Under the pieces are notes generated by a model. The model was not told the origin of the DNA and searched no databases. It saw nothing but the letters and a program-made list of their open reading frames with translations. A program made the position numbers and the translations under genes. 9,405 nt of DNA. Origin: Bacillota bacterium (lineage in GTDB: Bacteria; Bacillota; Clostridia; Oscillospirales; Acutalibacteraceae). Below, piece after piece: positions 1 to 7,053 of this stretch. Every line of letters begins with the position of its first letter. The first letter of the stretch is position 1. Location: contig JAEWYE010000097.1 of the NCBI GenBank assembly GCA_023458755.1, positions 1 through 9,405 of the forward strand, given 5' to 3'.

Positions 1-595
1 CGATGTTTGCTTCGTCGGTTTCCTTCTCGCATTCCGAGCAGGCATAGGTGTAATACACATCATCACGCTCGTGGAACTTGGGAGGCTCAATGACGAGAGA
101 GCGGTGAACCTCCTTGCCAATGATGGCCATTGGCGCACCACAAATGGCGCAGTTCAGCTCATCGTCCGGCAGCTTATGCTCCACCACTTCCACCGGCAGC
201 CCTTCCGGAATGACATCGTCAATGCTGCCGCTGCGGCGCTTGCGGGATTTGCCCTTGGATTTTGAAGTCTGCTCCTTAGGTGCTTCTTCCAGGCTTTTCG
301 CATCGATGGCTTCGGCTTCGTTGAATACAAAGCTCAGCTGCTCCATGACGGCCTCTCCGGCCACCTCTGAGGACTGGCCAAAGCGTCTCTTCCTGGCCAG
401 ATTCAGCTGCTCAACCAGCCAGCCATTCTGCAAAAGGACTGCCGCCAGTTCCTGCGACTGCGCGGTAAGTTTCTGCGACTGCGCAATAAGCTCCCGCGAC
501 TTTGCGGACAGTTCCAGCTGCATTGCTTCATACTCCGCACGCGAAATGGTCACCATTTCTGTGTTGCTTGTCATCGTTTCGTTCGTCTTTTTCAT
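1..595 (-). CDS. tnpC: IS66 family transposase TnpC, N-terminal 198 residues (partial)
   Basis: This is the N-terminal part of the IS66 transposase, the large protein expected to carry the catalytic domain; that domain lies beyond the left edge. The visible part starts MKKTNETMTS. It has a heptad-rich coiled coil at about residues 25-65, then the conserved basic motif RKKRFGQSSE at about 69-78. A Lys/Arg-rich linker follows at about 110-121. After that comes the IS66 zinc-finger segment, with Cys149-x2-Cys152 and Cys186-x2-Cys189. The reading frame is open to the window edge and looks intact. The ATG at 595 has no clear ribosome site, and a strong promoter-like sequence sits directly upstream. 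ATG codons at 574 and 556 are alternative starts, also without good ribosome sites. It lies 59 bases after tnpB. Confidence 0.9.
   Translation of the reverse strand, partial: MKKTNETMTSNTEMVTISRAEYEAMQLELSAKSRELIAQSQKLTAQSQELAAVLLQNGWLVEQLNLARKRRFGQSSEVAGEAVMEQLSFVFNEAEAIDAKSLEEAPKEQTSKSKGKSRKRRSGSIDDVIPEGLPVEVVEHKLPDDELNCAICGAPMAIIGKEVHRSLVIEPPKFHERDDVYYTYACSECEKETDEANI
449..511. repeat. Three 21-bp tandem units inside tnpC encoding a heptad coiled coil
   Basis: Units at 449-469, 470-490 and 491-511 share the core ctgcgactgcgc, which is perfect in the first two units and diverged in the third. The period of 21 bases equals seven codons, so the repeat encodes three successive heptads on the minus strand (SRELIAQ, SQKLTAQ, SQELAAV). 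Leucines recur at a fixed heptad position. The N-terminus of IS66 transposases is commonly coiled-coil, and this stretch may have grown by duplication of one heptad. Confidence 0.7.
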
Positions 596-601
596 GTGTT
601 T

Positions 602-630
602 ATTATACCACAAAAGCGCCCGGAAGTCCA
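602..630 (-). promoter_or_regulatory. Candidate internal promoter for tnpC with extended -10
   Basis: On the minus strand, TGGACT (625-630, four of six matches to the -35 consensus) is followed after exactly 17 bases by a perfect TATAAT (602-607). A TG dinucleotide is placed for an extended -10. Only six bases separate the -10 from the tnpC ATG, so the predicted transcript would begin at or next to the start codon. This is seen in sequence only; no transcription data are available. Confidence 0.5.
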
Positions 631-654
631 GCAATACCAGCACTTTCAGGCACT

Positions 655-1011
655 TTATAGAAGGCTCATTCCAGCTGCGGGGCGATGCGCTTTGGGCTGC
701 TCGACGGCCAGACCTTCCATGAGCCAGCGGTATTGCTGCGGTGTCAGCTGACGCGCCTCCGCTTCATTTCTCGGCCATTGGAATACGCCGTTTTCCAAGC
801 GCTTATACAGCAGCACAAATCCGTCGCCCTCCCAATACAGCGCCTTGATGCGGTCACGGCGTCTACCACAAAAGAGAAACAGTGTGTTTGTAAACGGGTC
901 AAGCTGAAACTGCTGTGTGACGATGCCGGCCAGGCCGTCGATCCCGCGCCGGAGATCCGTGTAGCCGCAGGCAATGTAGATCTTTTCCGCTCCGGTAAAG
1001 TCATTCAGCAT
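655..1011 (-). CDS. tnpB: IS66 family accessory protein TnpB (Orf2)
   Basis: This 118-residue protein is the full usual size for the IS66 Orf2/TnpB family. It carries the family pattern IYIACGYTDLRRGIDGLAG near residues 11-29, FLFCGRRRDRIKALYWEGDG near 46-65, and a YKRLE-GVFQWP segment near 69-80. It is a small, probably cytoplasmic accessory protein needed for transposition by this family; its biochemical role is poorly defined. Its ATG overlaps the end of tnpA by seven bases (ATGCTGA), which suggests translational coupling. No frameshift or internal stop is seen. Confidence 0.93.
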   Translation of the reverse strand: MLNDFTGAEKIYIACGYTDLRRGIDGLAGIVTQQFQLDPFTNTLFLFCGRRRDRIKALYWEGDGFVLLYKRLENGVFQWPRNEAEARQLTPQQYRWLMEGLAVEQPKAHRPAAGMSLL

Positions 1012-1349
1012 GACTGAAGCACCTGAAGCAGCGCCGCCAGCGTTTCACGATCTGCACCATTCATGATCTCTACAACAGTCTGTCCTCGCAGTTGGATCTG
1101 CGCCGCGATTCCAGAATTGCTGCTTTGTTGACGCGGCAACTCTACAAATGCGGTTGGTTGTTGCGTGCTTGACACCAGCTTCTGGCTGAGCATCCACAAA
1201 ACTTCGCGTTCCCAGCGATAATATGTCTTTGTATTGATACCGGCTTCGGCGCACCACTTTGTTACCGACTTGCCACTGCTGCGACAGGCTGCGATCCGGT
1301 CGTTCCACTCTGCAAGCTGCACCTGATGTTTCGCTTTGCATGCTCCCAT
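1005..1349 (-). CDS. tnpA: IS66 family accessory protein TnpA
   Basis: This 114-residue protein starts MGACKAKHQVQLAEWNDRI. The N-terminal segment contains the conserved pattern AACRSSGKSVTKWCAEAGI followed by TYYRWER, a helix-turn-helix typical of IS66 TnpA. It probably binds the element's ends, an inference from the family. The start at 1349 is chosen over an in-frame ATG at 1409 because GGGAGGGAC lies just upstream at normal spacing. The extra 20 residues from the longer start would also run through an inverted repeat. It is the first gene of the element's operon and overlaps tnpB by seven bases. Confidence 0.9.
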   Translation of the reverse strand: MGACKAKHQVQLAEWNDRIAACRSSGKSVTKWCAEAGINTKTYYRWEREVLWMLSQKLVSSTQQPTAFVELPRQQSSNSGIAAQIQLRGQTVVEIMNGADRETLAALLQVLQSC

Positions 1350-1362
1350 GTTTGTCCCTCCC

Positions 1363-1392
1363 GAGAATTCTTGAGTTTTCTTGAGAATTCTC
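1363..1392. repeat. Inverted repeat between IS end and tnpA
   Basis: GAGAATTCT at 1363-1371 and AGAATTCTC at 1384-1392 are perfect 9-base inverted copies separated by 12 bases. The right copy sits inside the full palindrome GAGAATTCTC. The pair lies directly upstream of the tnpA ribosome site, in the likely leader of the transposition operon. It could be an operator for an element-encoded or host regulator, or a hairpin limiting tnpA translation. No function is proven. Confidence 0.55.
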
Positions 1393-1556
1393 AGTGTGGA
1401 TTGTCTCATATTTTGCTATGCGTTAACACCCGTGGGTAGGTTTGTCGGTTACCTCTCTGTGCGCGTTGCTTTGATATACCTTGCTCCTCAGAAGCTCTGC
1501 CTGACTGCACCATTCAATAGGACCGATCGATTTGTGAGATGCTATGGAGGCACAAT

Positions 1557-2864
1557 ATGGCGAAACAAACGTTGGCTATACTTGCATTCGTTATAACCCT
1601 TTCCATGTTTGCCGCCTGTGGGACTGCCGTGTCGGCACCCCAGTCTTCTCCCTCCTCGTCGCAGACGACCGAAATGCTCAATTTCCGCATAACTTGGGAC
1701 ACCTACTCGGGCCGAGGCGAGGCAATCCAGAAGATTGTAAATTCATACAACACGGAAAACACATCCGGACTGAGTGTCTCCATGATATCTGGGAACGAGG
1801 ATTTGGCGGCTATAGAAACGATTCTTCAGGCGCCCAACCCCCATACGGTATTTGTACTGCCTTATCGCTATGTTAAATACTTCGGGGCAAAAGGATATCT
1901 TGCCGACCAGACAAACTCTTTTGCTAACGAAAAAAAGCTGTTCTATCCCGCGCTCTGGGAATTGGGCACGGTGGATGACGCGGTTTACGGCATTCCTTGG
2001 CTTGGCCACTCCATGTGCCTCCTGTATAACAAGACCCTGCTGAATAAAGCGGGCTTTAATCCCGAATCAGTCAAAAGCCTTGATTCCTGGGTGGCTGCGA
2101 TGGACGCAGTTGAAGCCAAAACCGGGGCCAAAGGCGTTGGACTCGTCGGCGCGGAATCAAATGACATCTCGTGGATGGTGAACCAGTTCGTCTATGGCTT
2201 CGGCTCGGCACTGGTTGATAATACCGGCATGAAGGTCACTGTGAACAACGACAAGGCCAAAGCGGCAATCGAGTTCTACAGAGATACCCTTGGAGAACTT
2301 GCCCAGCCTACATGGAAGGACGACACCGGCAAGGAGGTCATGAGTCAATTTCTGAATCAGAAGGTCGCTTTTGAATTTCAGGGTATCTGGGGCGTAACGG
2401 ACATTGAGAAAAATGGAAGCCCATTTGAGGTTGGAATCATCCCCCTCTCCGACATTGGGCTTTGCTCAGAAGTTGGGCCCATGATGCTCGCATTCCCTGC
2501 AAAGATGAGTGAGGACCACAAAAGAGCAGCTATAGATTTTATAAACTATATGATCTCGATTCCTGCACAGGAGCAGATTATGGACGGCGAATACAGTCCA
2601 GAGCATGACACTTATTATCCTTTCCGCACACCCATCCGACTGGATATGGCGGATAGCGGATTCTTTTATTCAAACCCGGAATATGTTTCCTTTTTGTCCG
2701 GTTTCGAGAAACCAAGCATCGACGTACCTGTCCCCGCATGGCAATCTGTCAAGGACAAAATTTATGCGCCCGGCCTTCACAGGGTAATGGTCGGAGAGCT
2801 TGCAGTCGATGATTTTCTTTCAGACGTTGAAACGGAAGGCAACAAGATGCTGAGCACCGGCTGA
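1557..2864 (+). CDS. Extracellular solute-binding lipoprotein, family 1
   Basis: This 435-residue protein belongs to the family-1 solute-binding proteins, which usually deliver sugars or similar solutes to ABC transporters. The start at 1557 is chosen because GGAGG at 1546-1550 is correctly spaced; an ATG at 1539 in the same frame lies upstream of that site. The N-terminus has Lys3, a hydrophobic core and a lipobox ending FAAC with Cys21, so the mature protein should be anchored to the outer face of the membrane. A Ser-rich linker follows at about 26-37. Later segments such as SWVAAMDAVEAKTGAKGVG, FEFQGIWGVTD and AIDFINYMISIPAQEQIM are typical of the fold, and the length is normal. No permease or ATPase gene is next to it; two signalling genes follow at 36 bases and then by overlap. 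It may therefore act as a sensor accessory, or supply a transporter encoded elsewhere. The ligand is unknown. Confidence 0.88.
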   Translation: MAKQTLAILAFVITLSMFAACGTAVSAPQSSPSSSQTTEMLNFRITWDTYSGRGEAIQKIVNSYNTENTSGLSVSMISGNEDLAAIETILQAPNPHTVFVLPYRYVKYFGAKGYLADQTNSFANEKKLFYPALWELGTVDDAVYGIPWLGHSMCLLYNKTLLNKAGFNPESVKSLDSWVAAMDAVEAKTGAKGVGLVGAESNDISWMVNQFVYGFGSALVDNTGMKVTVNNDKAKAAIEFYRDTLGELAQPTWKDDTGKEVMSQFLNQKVAFEFQGIWGVTDIEKNGSPFEVGIIPLSDIGLCSEVGPMMLAFPAKMSEDHKRAAIDFINYMISIPAQEQIMDGEYSPEHDTYYPFRTPIRLDMADSGFFYSNPEYVSFLSGFEKPSIDVPVPAWQSVKDKIYAPGLHRVMVGELAVDDFLSDVETEGNKMLSTG

Positions 2865-2900
2865 TATGTACCAGCCGATACGGATAGGAGGAAGGCAGAC

Positions 2901-4004
2901 ATGTTCATATCCGATATTAGAATCTTGATCGTCGAAGACTCCAAGACGGACGTCACGATCATCAAAAGCATTCTGGCAGATTACAGCTGCCTCGTCGCCC
3001 AAAATGGGGCTGAGGCAATGCAACTTATCAGGGAAAATCCGGACATCAGCATTGCCCTTCTCGACCTCAACATGCCTGTCATGGATGGCTTTGAGGTCCT
3101 GAAGCAGGTCTATTCCGACCCAAAGCTCAATTACTTGAATGTGATAATCCTCACCAACAGTGACGAGGTAGAAAGCGAAATCAGGGGTCTGGAATTAGGC
3201 GCTGTGGACTATATCCGCAAACCGCTCAATATTCAGTCGCTTAGGAAGAGGATTGAGGTCCATTCCAAGCTCCAGCGGGCGCGCAGAGAACTGGAAAGGT
3301 ATAACGCCGATCTTGAGGAAGCCGTGGCCCTTCGTACGGTTGAACTTGTCGCAACGCGCGATTTAACGATACACGCGCTTATCAGCCTTCTGGAGGTGCG
3401 CGACATAGAATCTTCGAACCACACCAAGAGGACTCAGTTCATGATGCAGGCCCTATGCGAGCATCTGCGCAAGAGTGAGAAATATAAGAGCATACTGACG
3501 GACGAATACATAGCTCTTCTTTGCAGCACGGCGCCTCTGCACGACATTGGCAAGGTCGGAGTACCAGACGATATTCTGACCAAACCTGGCAGGCTCACAG
3601 CGGAAGAATTTGATGTTATGAAAAAGCATGTTGACTATGGTGTGAACTCGCTTGAGCTGCCAGAGTACAAATCCTTTTCCTCTCCGTTCATCGTCACAGC
3701 CACCGAAATGATCGCAGCGCATCACGAAAAGTTTGATGGAACTGGTTATCCCCAGGGGCTAAGGGGGGAGGAGATACCGCTTCCGGGCAGGCTGATGGCG
3801 ATCATTGATGTGTTCGATGCTCTGGTCAACAAAAGGGTTTATAAGCCGGCTTTCTCGCAGGAGGAGGCATTGAAGATAATTGCAGAAGGACGCGGAACTC
3901 ATTTCGACCCTGAGATCACAGACGCTTTCTTTGAAATTAAAGACGAAATTCAAGAGATAACCGGCAGATACCAGGCCGAATCCACGGAGGAACAGCAGAT
4001 ATGA
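2901..4004 (+). CDS. Response regulator with HD-GYP c-di-GMP phosphodiesterase domain
   Basis: This 367-residue cytoplasmic protein has an N-terminal receiver (residues 5-120) with acidic pair Glu12/Asp13, phosphoacceptor Asp55 in LLDLNMPVMDG, Thr85 and Lys107-Pro108. A helical linker spans about 121-155, and an HD-GYP domain follows at about 155-350. The catalytic motifs are intact: His174, HDIGK at 214-218, His243, His274-His275 and DGTGYP at 279-284. Proteins of this class hydrolyse the second messenger c-di-GMP, with activity set by receiver phosphorylation; RpfG is the model. No DNA-binding domain is present. AGGAGGAAGG at 2886-2895 supports the start. The stop overlaps the kinase start in ATGA, so the two are almost certainly partners. 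Confidence 0.95.
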   Translation: MFISDIRILIVEDSKTDVTIIKSILADYSCLVAQNGAEAMQLIRENPDISIALLDLNMPVMDGFEVLKQVYSDPKLNYLNVIILTNSDEVESEIRGLELGAVDYIRKPLNIQSLRKRIEVHSKLQRARRELERYNADLEEAVALRTVELVATRDLTIHALISLLEVRDIESSNHTKRTQFMMQALCEHLRKSEKYKSILTDEYIALLCSTAPLHDIGKVGVPDDILTKPGRLTAEEFDVMKKHVDYGVNSLELPEYKSFSSPFIVTATEMIAAHHEKFDGTGYPQGLRGEEIPLPGRLMAIIDVFDALVNKRVYKPAFSQEEALKIIAEGRGTHFDPEITDAFFEIKDEIQEITGRYQAESTEEQQI

Positions 4005-6964
4005 AAAAGCGAACGATTTCTTTCTTCCTTCTGCTTTTGGTTGTCCTCCTGCTTTGCGTTCCCAGTAGCTTCTGCTTTGCTGAAGAGCCTGCAACGGTTT
4101 CTTTAACGCCAGAGGAACAACAGTTCATAGAGGATCATCCGATCATTAAGCTCGGAGTTGATCCTGCCTTCATCCCTTACGAGTTTTTGGACAATGACGG
4201 TAAATACAAGGGCATCGCCGCGGACTATATCGACCTGATCTGTAAAAAGACGGGACTGAACATGGTCGTCACCAGCGGGCTTACCTGGACTCAGGCATAT
4301 GAACAGGCGGTTAACAAGACACTGGATGTGCTGCCCTGCGTCGTAAAGACCGAGGAGCGGTTGAAGTATTTTTCGTTTTCCGACCCGTATATTTCTTTCC
4401 AGCGCGTTGTATTCGTCAGGAAGGACAACAGGGACATCAAATCCTTTGCCGACCTGGCGGGGAAAAGCGTGGCTGTCCAAAAGAACAGCTCACACAACAG
4501 CTTCCTGAAGGAATACCACGATATCTCACTCAGCCTCTACCCAACCGTAAATGAGGCACTCGAAGCGGTTTCGGAGGGCAAGGAGGTTGCCTTTGTCGGC
4601 AACCTTGCAACGACAGATTACCAAATTGAGTCTGCCGGAATAACAAACCTCAAATATGTGAACATTGAGATTGATAATGACCAGCAGGTCTATTTTGCAG
4701 TCAGGAACGACTGGCCCCAGCTCGTCAGCATCATTAACAAGGGGCTTGCCTCTATAACCGAGGAGGAAAAAATCACGATTCATGACCGCTGGCTGGGCGT
4801 TGAAAATGAGGTCGACTATTCGAAGGTCTGGAAAGTCGGTGGTATGATTGGCGGCGCTACCCTATTTATTCTTGTAATTTCAGCGTTCTGGATTATCCGC
4901 CTCAGAAAAGAGGTTGAGTTTAGAAAGCAGGTTCAGAATGAACTGCATCTTGCAAAGGAGAATGCCGAAACAGCAAATCAGGCAAAATCTGCGTTTCTTG
5001 CGAGGATGTCCCATGAGATAAGAACGCCTTTAAATGCCATCACCGGTTTCGCCTATCTTGCTAAGAAGTCCGACAATTCCTCGGCACAGCTGCTCTATCT
5101 TGACAAGATTACGGATGCGTCGAGGAGTATGCTCGGCATTATAAACGACATACTCGACTTCTCAAGAATGGAAGCCGGGAAGATAAGCATTGAACGCATT
5201 TCATTCGACCTAGACAAGGTTGTGCAGCAGGTTATAAGCACAAATTACATTAGGATCGAGGAAAAGGGTCTTAGCTTTTACATGGATAAGGACCCGGGTA
5301 TCCCCTCTTTCTTCTGGGGCGATCCCACGCGAATAGAGCAGGTTTTAACAAACCTTATAAGCAACGCCGTCAAATTCACTTCCAAAGGTTCGGTCAGACT
5401 ATCTGTTGACCTCATGAGGAAAGAGGGCCAGTTATTCGACCTTGAATTCAGTGCGGTCGATACCGGTATCGGTATGTCTGAGGAGCAGATTGCACAGCTC
5501 TTCAAGCCTTTTGAGCAGGCCGATTCGAGTATTAGTAGACGCTTCGGTGGCAGTGGTCTTGGGCTTTCGATCGTAAAGAACCTTGTCGAGCTTATGGGAG
5601 GCAGCGTTTCCGTCGTAAGCGAGGTTGGCAAGGGATCAACCTTCAAGGTAAGGCTAAGACTGGAGGTCGATCAGGACAAGGAAAATGAGACCATGGCCAA
5701 GTCTCTAGGATCGATGTTCAAAAACATCCGCGCATTGCTGATCGACAACGACGCGACCAACAGCTATCTCATCAAAAAATATCTCACGTCGTTTGGCATT
5801 GATATTAACGTGACATCTTCCGAGGAGGAAGCCGTCGCGCTCATCGAAAAAGCGGCGAGAGGAAACGAAATCACCTATAATCTCATCATCATCGACTATG
5901 CTACGCCCAAAGGCGGAGGCATTGAGTGCTGGAAAAGGCTTGAAGCTCTGCCGCTTTATCGTGAGGACCCCAAATCAATCCTTCTGATTCCGTTCAATGG
6001 TCAGGATTTATTCGACAGGCTTGGTCAGGCAGGGATTGATCTCGGCGTCACCATTCCCATCATTCCTTCTGTCATGTACGATGGTATCATCGAGATATTC
6101 AGGTCCAGAGTGCTGGATCATCATGCTCCTGCATCCGCTCAGGAAAGCAGTAAAGTTTCCCACCCCTATTGTGTTCTCCTTGTCGAAGATAATAAGACAA
6201 ACCAGTTTATTGCAAAAACGATACTTGAACAGGCTGGTTTCCTGGTATTGGTCGCCGAAAACGGTCAGGAGGGTTATGATATCTTTGTCCTTCAAAGAGA
6301 CATGATTGACATCGTCCTTATGGACCTTCACATGCCGGTCATGAGTGGATACGATTCAGCGACGCTGATCAGAAAGCTCGACACCGAAATTCCGATTGTG
6401 GCCATGACAGCGGATGCGATTACCGGGGTGGAAGAACATTGCAGCAGCATTGGAATCCATCACTTTGTGAGCAAGCCCTTCGATCCTGACAGATTCCTTT
6501 CAGACATCGTTACGATTGTAACATCATCCGGCAGAATTCCAAAAGCTTTGCAGAGCGGAACTGCGGAGGGAAAGGCTCCCGAAGCGACTGTGAGGGAGCT
6601 GCCAGCAACAGAGGAATTTCGCAAGCCTGAATCGGATGAGTTTTTCAGTGAGGAGGACGGGCTCAAGCTCTTGGGCGGCAATGTCGCGCTTTACCACATG
6701 GTGCTCAGGGAGTATCACACAGAAAATATCGGTTTGATTGAGGAGATCTCCTCGCAGATTGAGAGTGGCAGTCTTTCGGAGGCCGCAAAGACTGTACATA
6801 AAATCAAGGGTAGCTCGGGCAATATCGGGGCCAAAAGTCTTTATACGGTTGCGTCAAAGCTGCAGAAGGCACTGGAAAGCGGTAGTCCTGAAGCAGGAGA
6901 GCTTTTCAAGGAATTCAAGCAGACATTCGAACAGGTAATGCTTTATATCTCAAAACTGGGGTGA
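4001..6964 (+). CDS. BvgS-type hybrid sensor histidine kinase with solute-binding sensor, two receivers and HPt
   Basis: This 987-residue protein has a signal peptide (1-27, likely cut after CFA). Residues about 36-267 are a family-3 solute-binding domain, starting with the BvgS-like LTPEEQQFIEDHPIIKLGVD. A membrane helix at about 280-300 leads to HisKA with phosphorylated His338 in SHEIRTP. HATPase boxes follow: Asn455 (N box), DTGIGMS from Asp487, FKPFEQAD and GGSGLGLS. A first receiver-like domain (about 577-700) keeps Asp632, but its acidic pair is Asp582-Asn583 and Ile685 replaces the conserved Lys, so it is probably inactive. The second receiver (about 724-845) is complete: Glu729/Asp730, Asp775, Lys825. 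The C-terminal HPt has His933 in HKIKG. No PAS or HAMP domain is seen. GGAGG at 3986-3990 precedes the start. Expected flow is His338 to Asp775 to His933 to Asp55 of the adjacent regulator. Confidence 0.95.
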   Translation: MKKRTISFFLLLLVVLLLCVPSSFCFAEEPATVSLTPEEQQFIEDHPIIKLGVDPAFIPYEFLDNDGKYKGIAADYIDLICKKTGLNMVVTSGLTWTQAYEQAVNKTLDVLPCVVKTEERLKYFSFSDPYISFQRVVFVRKDNRDIKSFADLAGKSVAVQKNSSHNSFLKEYHDISLSLYPTVNEALEAVSEGKEVAFVGNLATTDYQIESAGITNLKYVNIEIDNDQQVYFAVRNDWPQLVSIINKGLASITEEEKITIHDRWLGVENEVDYSKVWKVGGMIGGATLFILVISAFWIIRLRKEVEFRKQVQNELHLAKENAETANQAKSAFLARMSHEIRTPLNAITGFAYLAKKSDNSSAQLLYLDKITDASRSMLGIINDILDFSRMEAGKISIERISFDLDKVVQQVISTNYIRIEEKGLSFYMDKDPGIPSFFWGDPTRIEQVLTNLISNAVKFTSKGSVRLSVDLMRKEGQLFDLEFSAVDTGIGMSEEQIAQLFKPFEQADSSISRRFGGSGLGLSIVKNLVELMGGSVSVVSEVGKGSTFKVRLRLEVDQDKENETMAKSLGSMFKNIRALLIDNDATNSYLIKKYLTSFGIDINVTSSEEEAVALIEKAARGNEITYNLIIIDYATPKGGGIECWKRLEALPLYREDPKSILLIPFNGQDLFDRLGQAGIDLGVTIPIIPSVMYDGIIEIFRSRVLDHHAPASAQESSKVSHPYCVLLVEDNKTNQFIAKTILEQAGFLVLVAENGQEGYDIFVLQRDMIDIVLMDLHMPVMSGYDSATLIRKLDTEIPIVAMTADAITGVEEHCSSIGIHHFVSKPFDPDRFLSDIVTIVTSSGRIPKALQSGTAEGKAPEATVRELPATEEFRKPESDEFFSEEDGLKLLGGNVALYHMVLREYHTENIGLIEEISSQIESGSLSEAAKTVHKIKGSSGNIGAKSLYTVASKLQKALESGSPEAGELFKEFKQTFEQVMLYISKLG

Positions 6965-6988
6965 AAAAACGAGCGTCAAAGGCAGTGA

Positions 6989-7006
6989 CTACCCATCTTT
7001 GGGTAG
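6989..7006 (+). repeat. Hairpin CTACCC/GGGTAG after the kinase gene
   Basis: CTACCC (6989-6994) and GGGTAG (7001-7006) pair perfectly around the loop ATCTTT. It begins 24 bases after the kinase stop. No T-tract follows, so it is a poor rho-independent terminator. It may be a mild end structure for the operon transcript or the first stem of the leader-like region that follows. Confidence 0.5.
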
Positions 7007-7047
7007 ACGTCAAGCCTAAGGGCGAACATTCCAAGAGGAAGAAGATA

Positions 7048-7053
7048 ATGTAG
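7048..7053 (+). other. Start-stop mini-ORF (ATG TAG) with a well-placed ribosome site
   Basis: ATG at 7048 is followed at once by TAG at 7051. AGAGGAAG at 7034-7041 lies six bases upstream, a normal spacing, so a ribosome could initiate here and terminate immediately. GTG at 7054 directly abuts the stop codon and opens the 13-codon frame described next. Such an arrangement could hold or recycle ribosomes, but could also be chance. Confidence 0.3.

Larger units (their letters stand above)
1..1452 (-). mobile_element. IS66-family insertion sequence, right-hand part (left end outside window)
   Basis: Three consecutive minus-strand genes in the order tnpA, tnpB, tnpC are the standard set of an IS66-family element. 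The tnpC gene leaves the window at its left edge, so the other end is not visible. The outer end is placed at 1452 because the minus strand there begins GTAACCGACAAACCTACCC. The GTAA start is the usual tip of IS66-family ends, and it lies 103 bases before tnpA, a normal distance. The eight bases that would be the target duplication are 1453-1460 (ctctctgt), but the matching copy would be outside the window. Family identity is firm; the exact end is an inference. Confidence 0.8.

Noticed and set aside
114..722. Long plus-strand frame of about 200 codons
   Set aside because: It is antisense to tnpC and its Ser/Cys-rich product looks like a shadow; the opposite strand has clear IS66 motifs.
685..1017. 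Plus-strand frame across tnpB
   Set aside because: It is antisense to a full-length, well-conserved TnpB.
1350..1409. Upstream extension of tnpA to ATG 1409
   Set aside because: The ribosome site lies at the internal ATG 1349, and the extension runs through the inverted repeat.
1539..1556. Earlier start for the solute-binding lipoprotein at ATG 1539
   Set aside because: GGAGG at 1546-1550 lies after it and correctly before ATG 1557, which gives a proper lipoprotein signal.
1453..1556. A sigma-70 promoter or c-di-GMP riboswitch before the signalling operon
   Set aside because: Only weak -10-like matches were seen, and none of the conserved c-di-GMP riboswitch core sequences were recognised.
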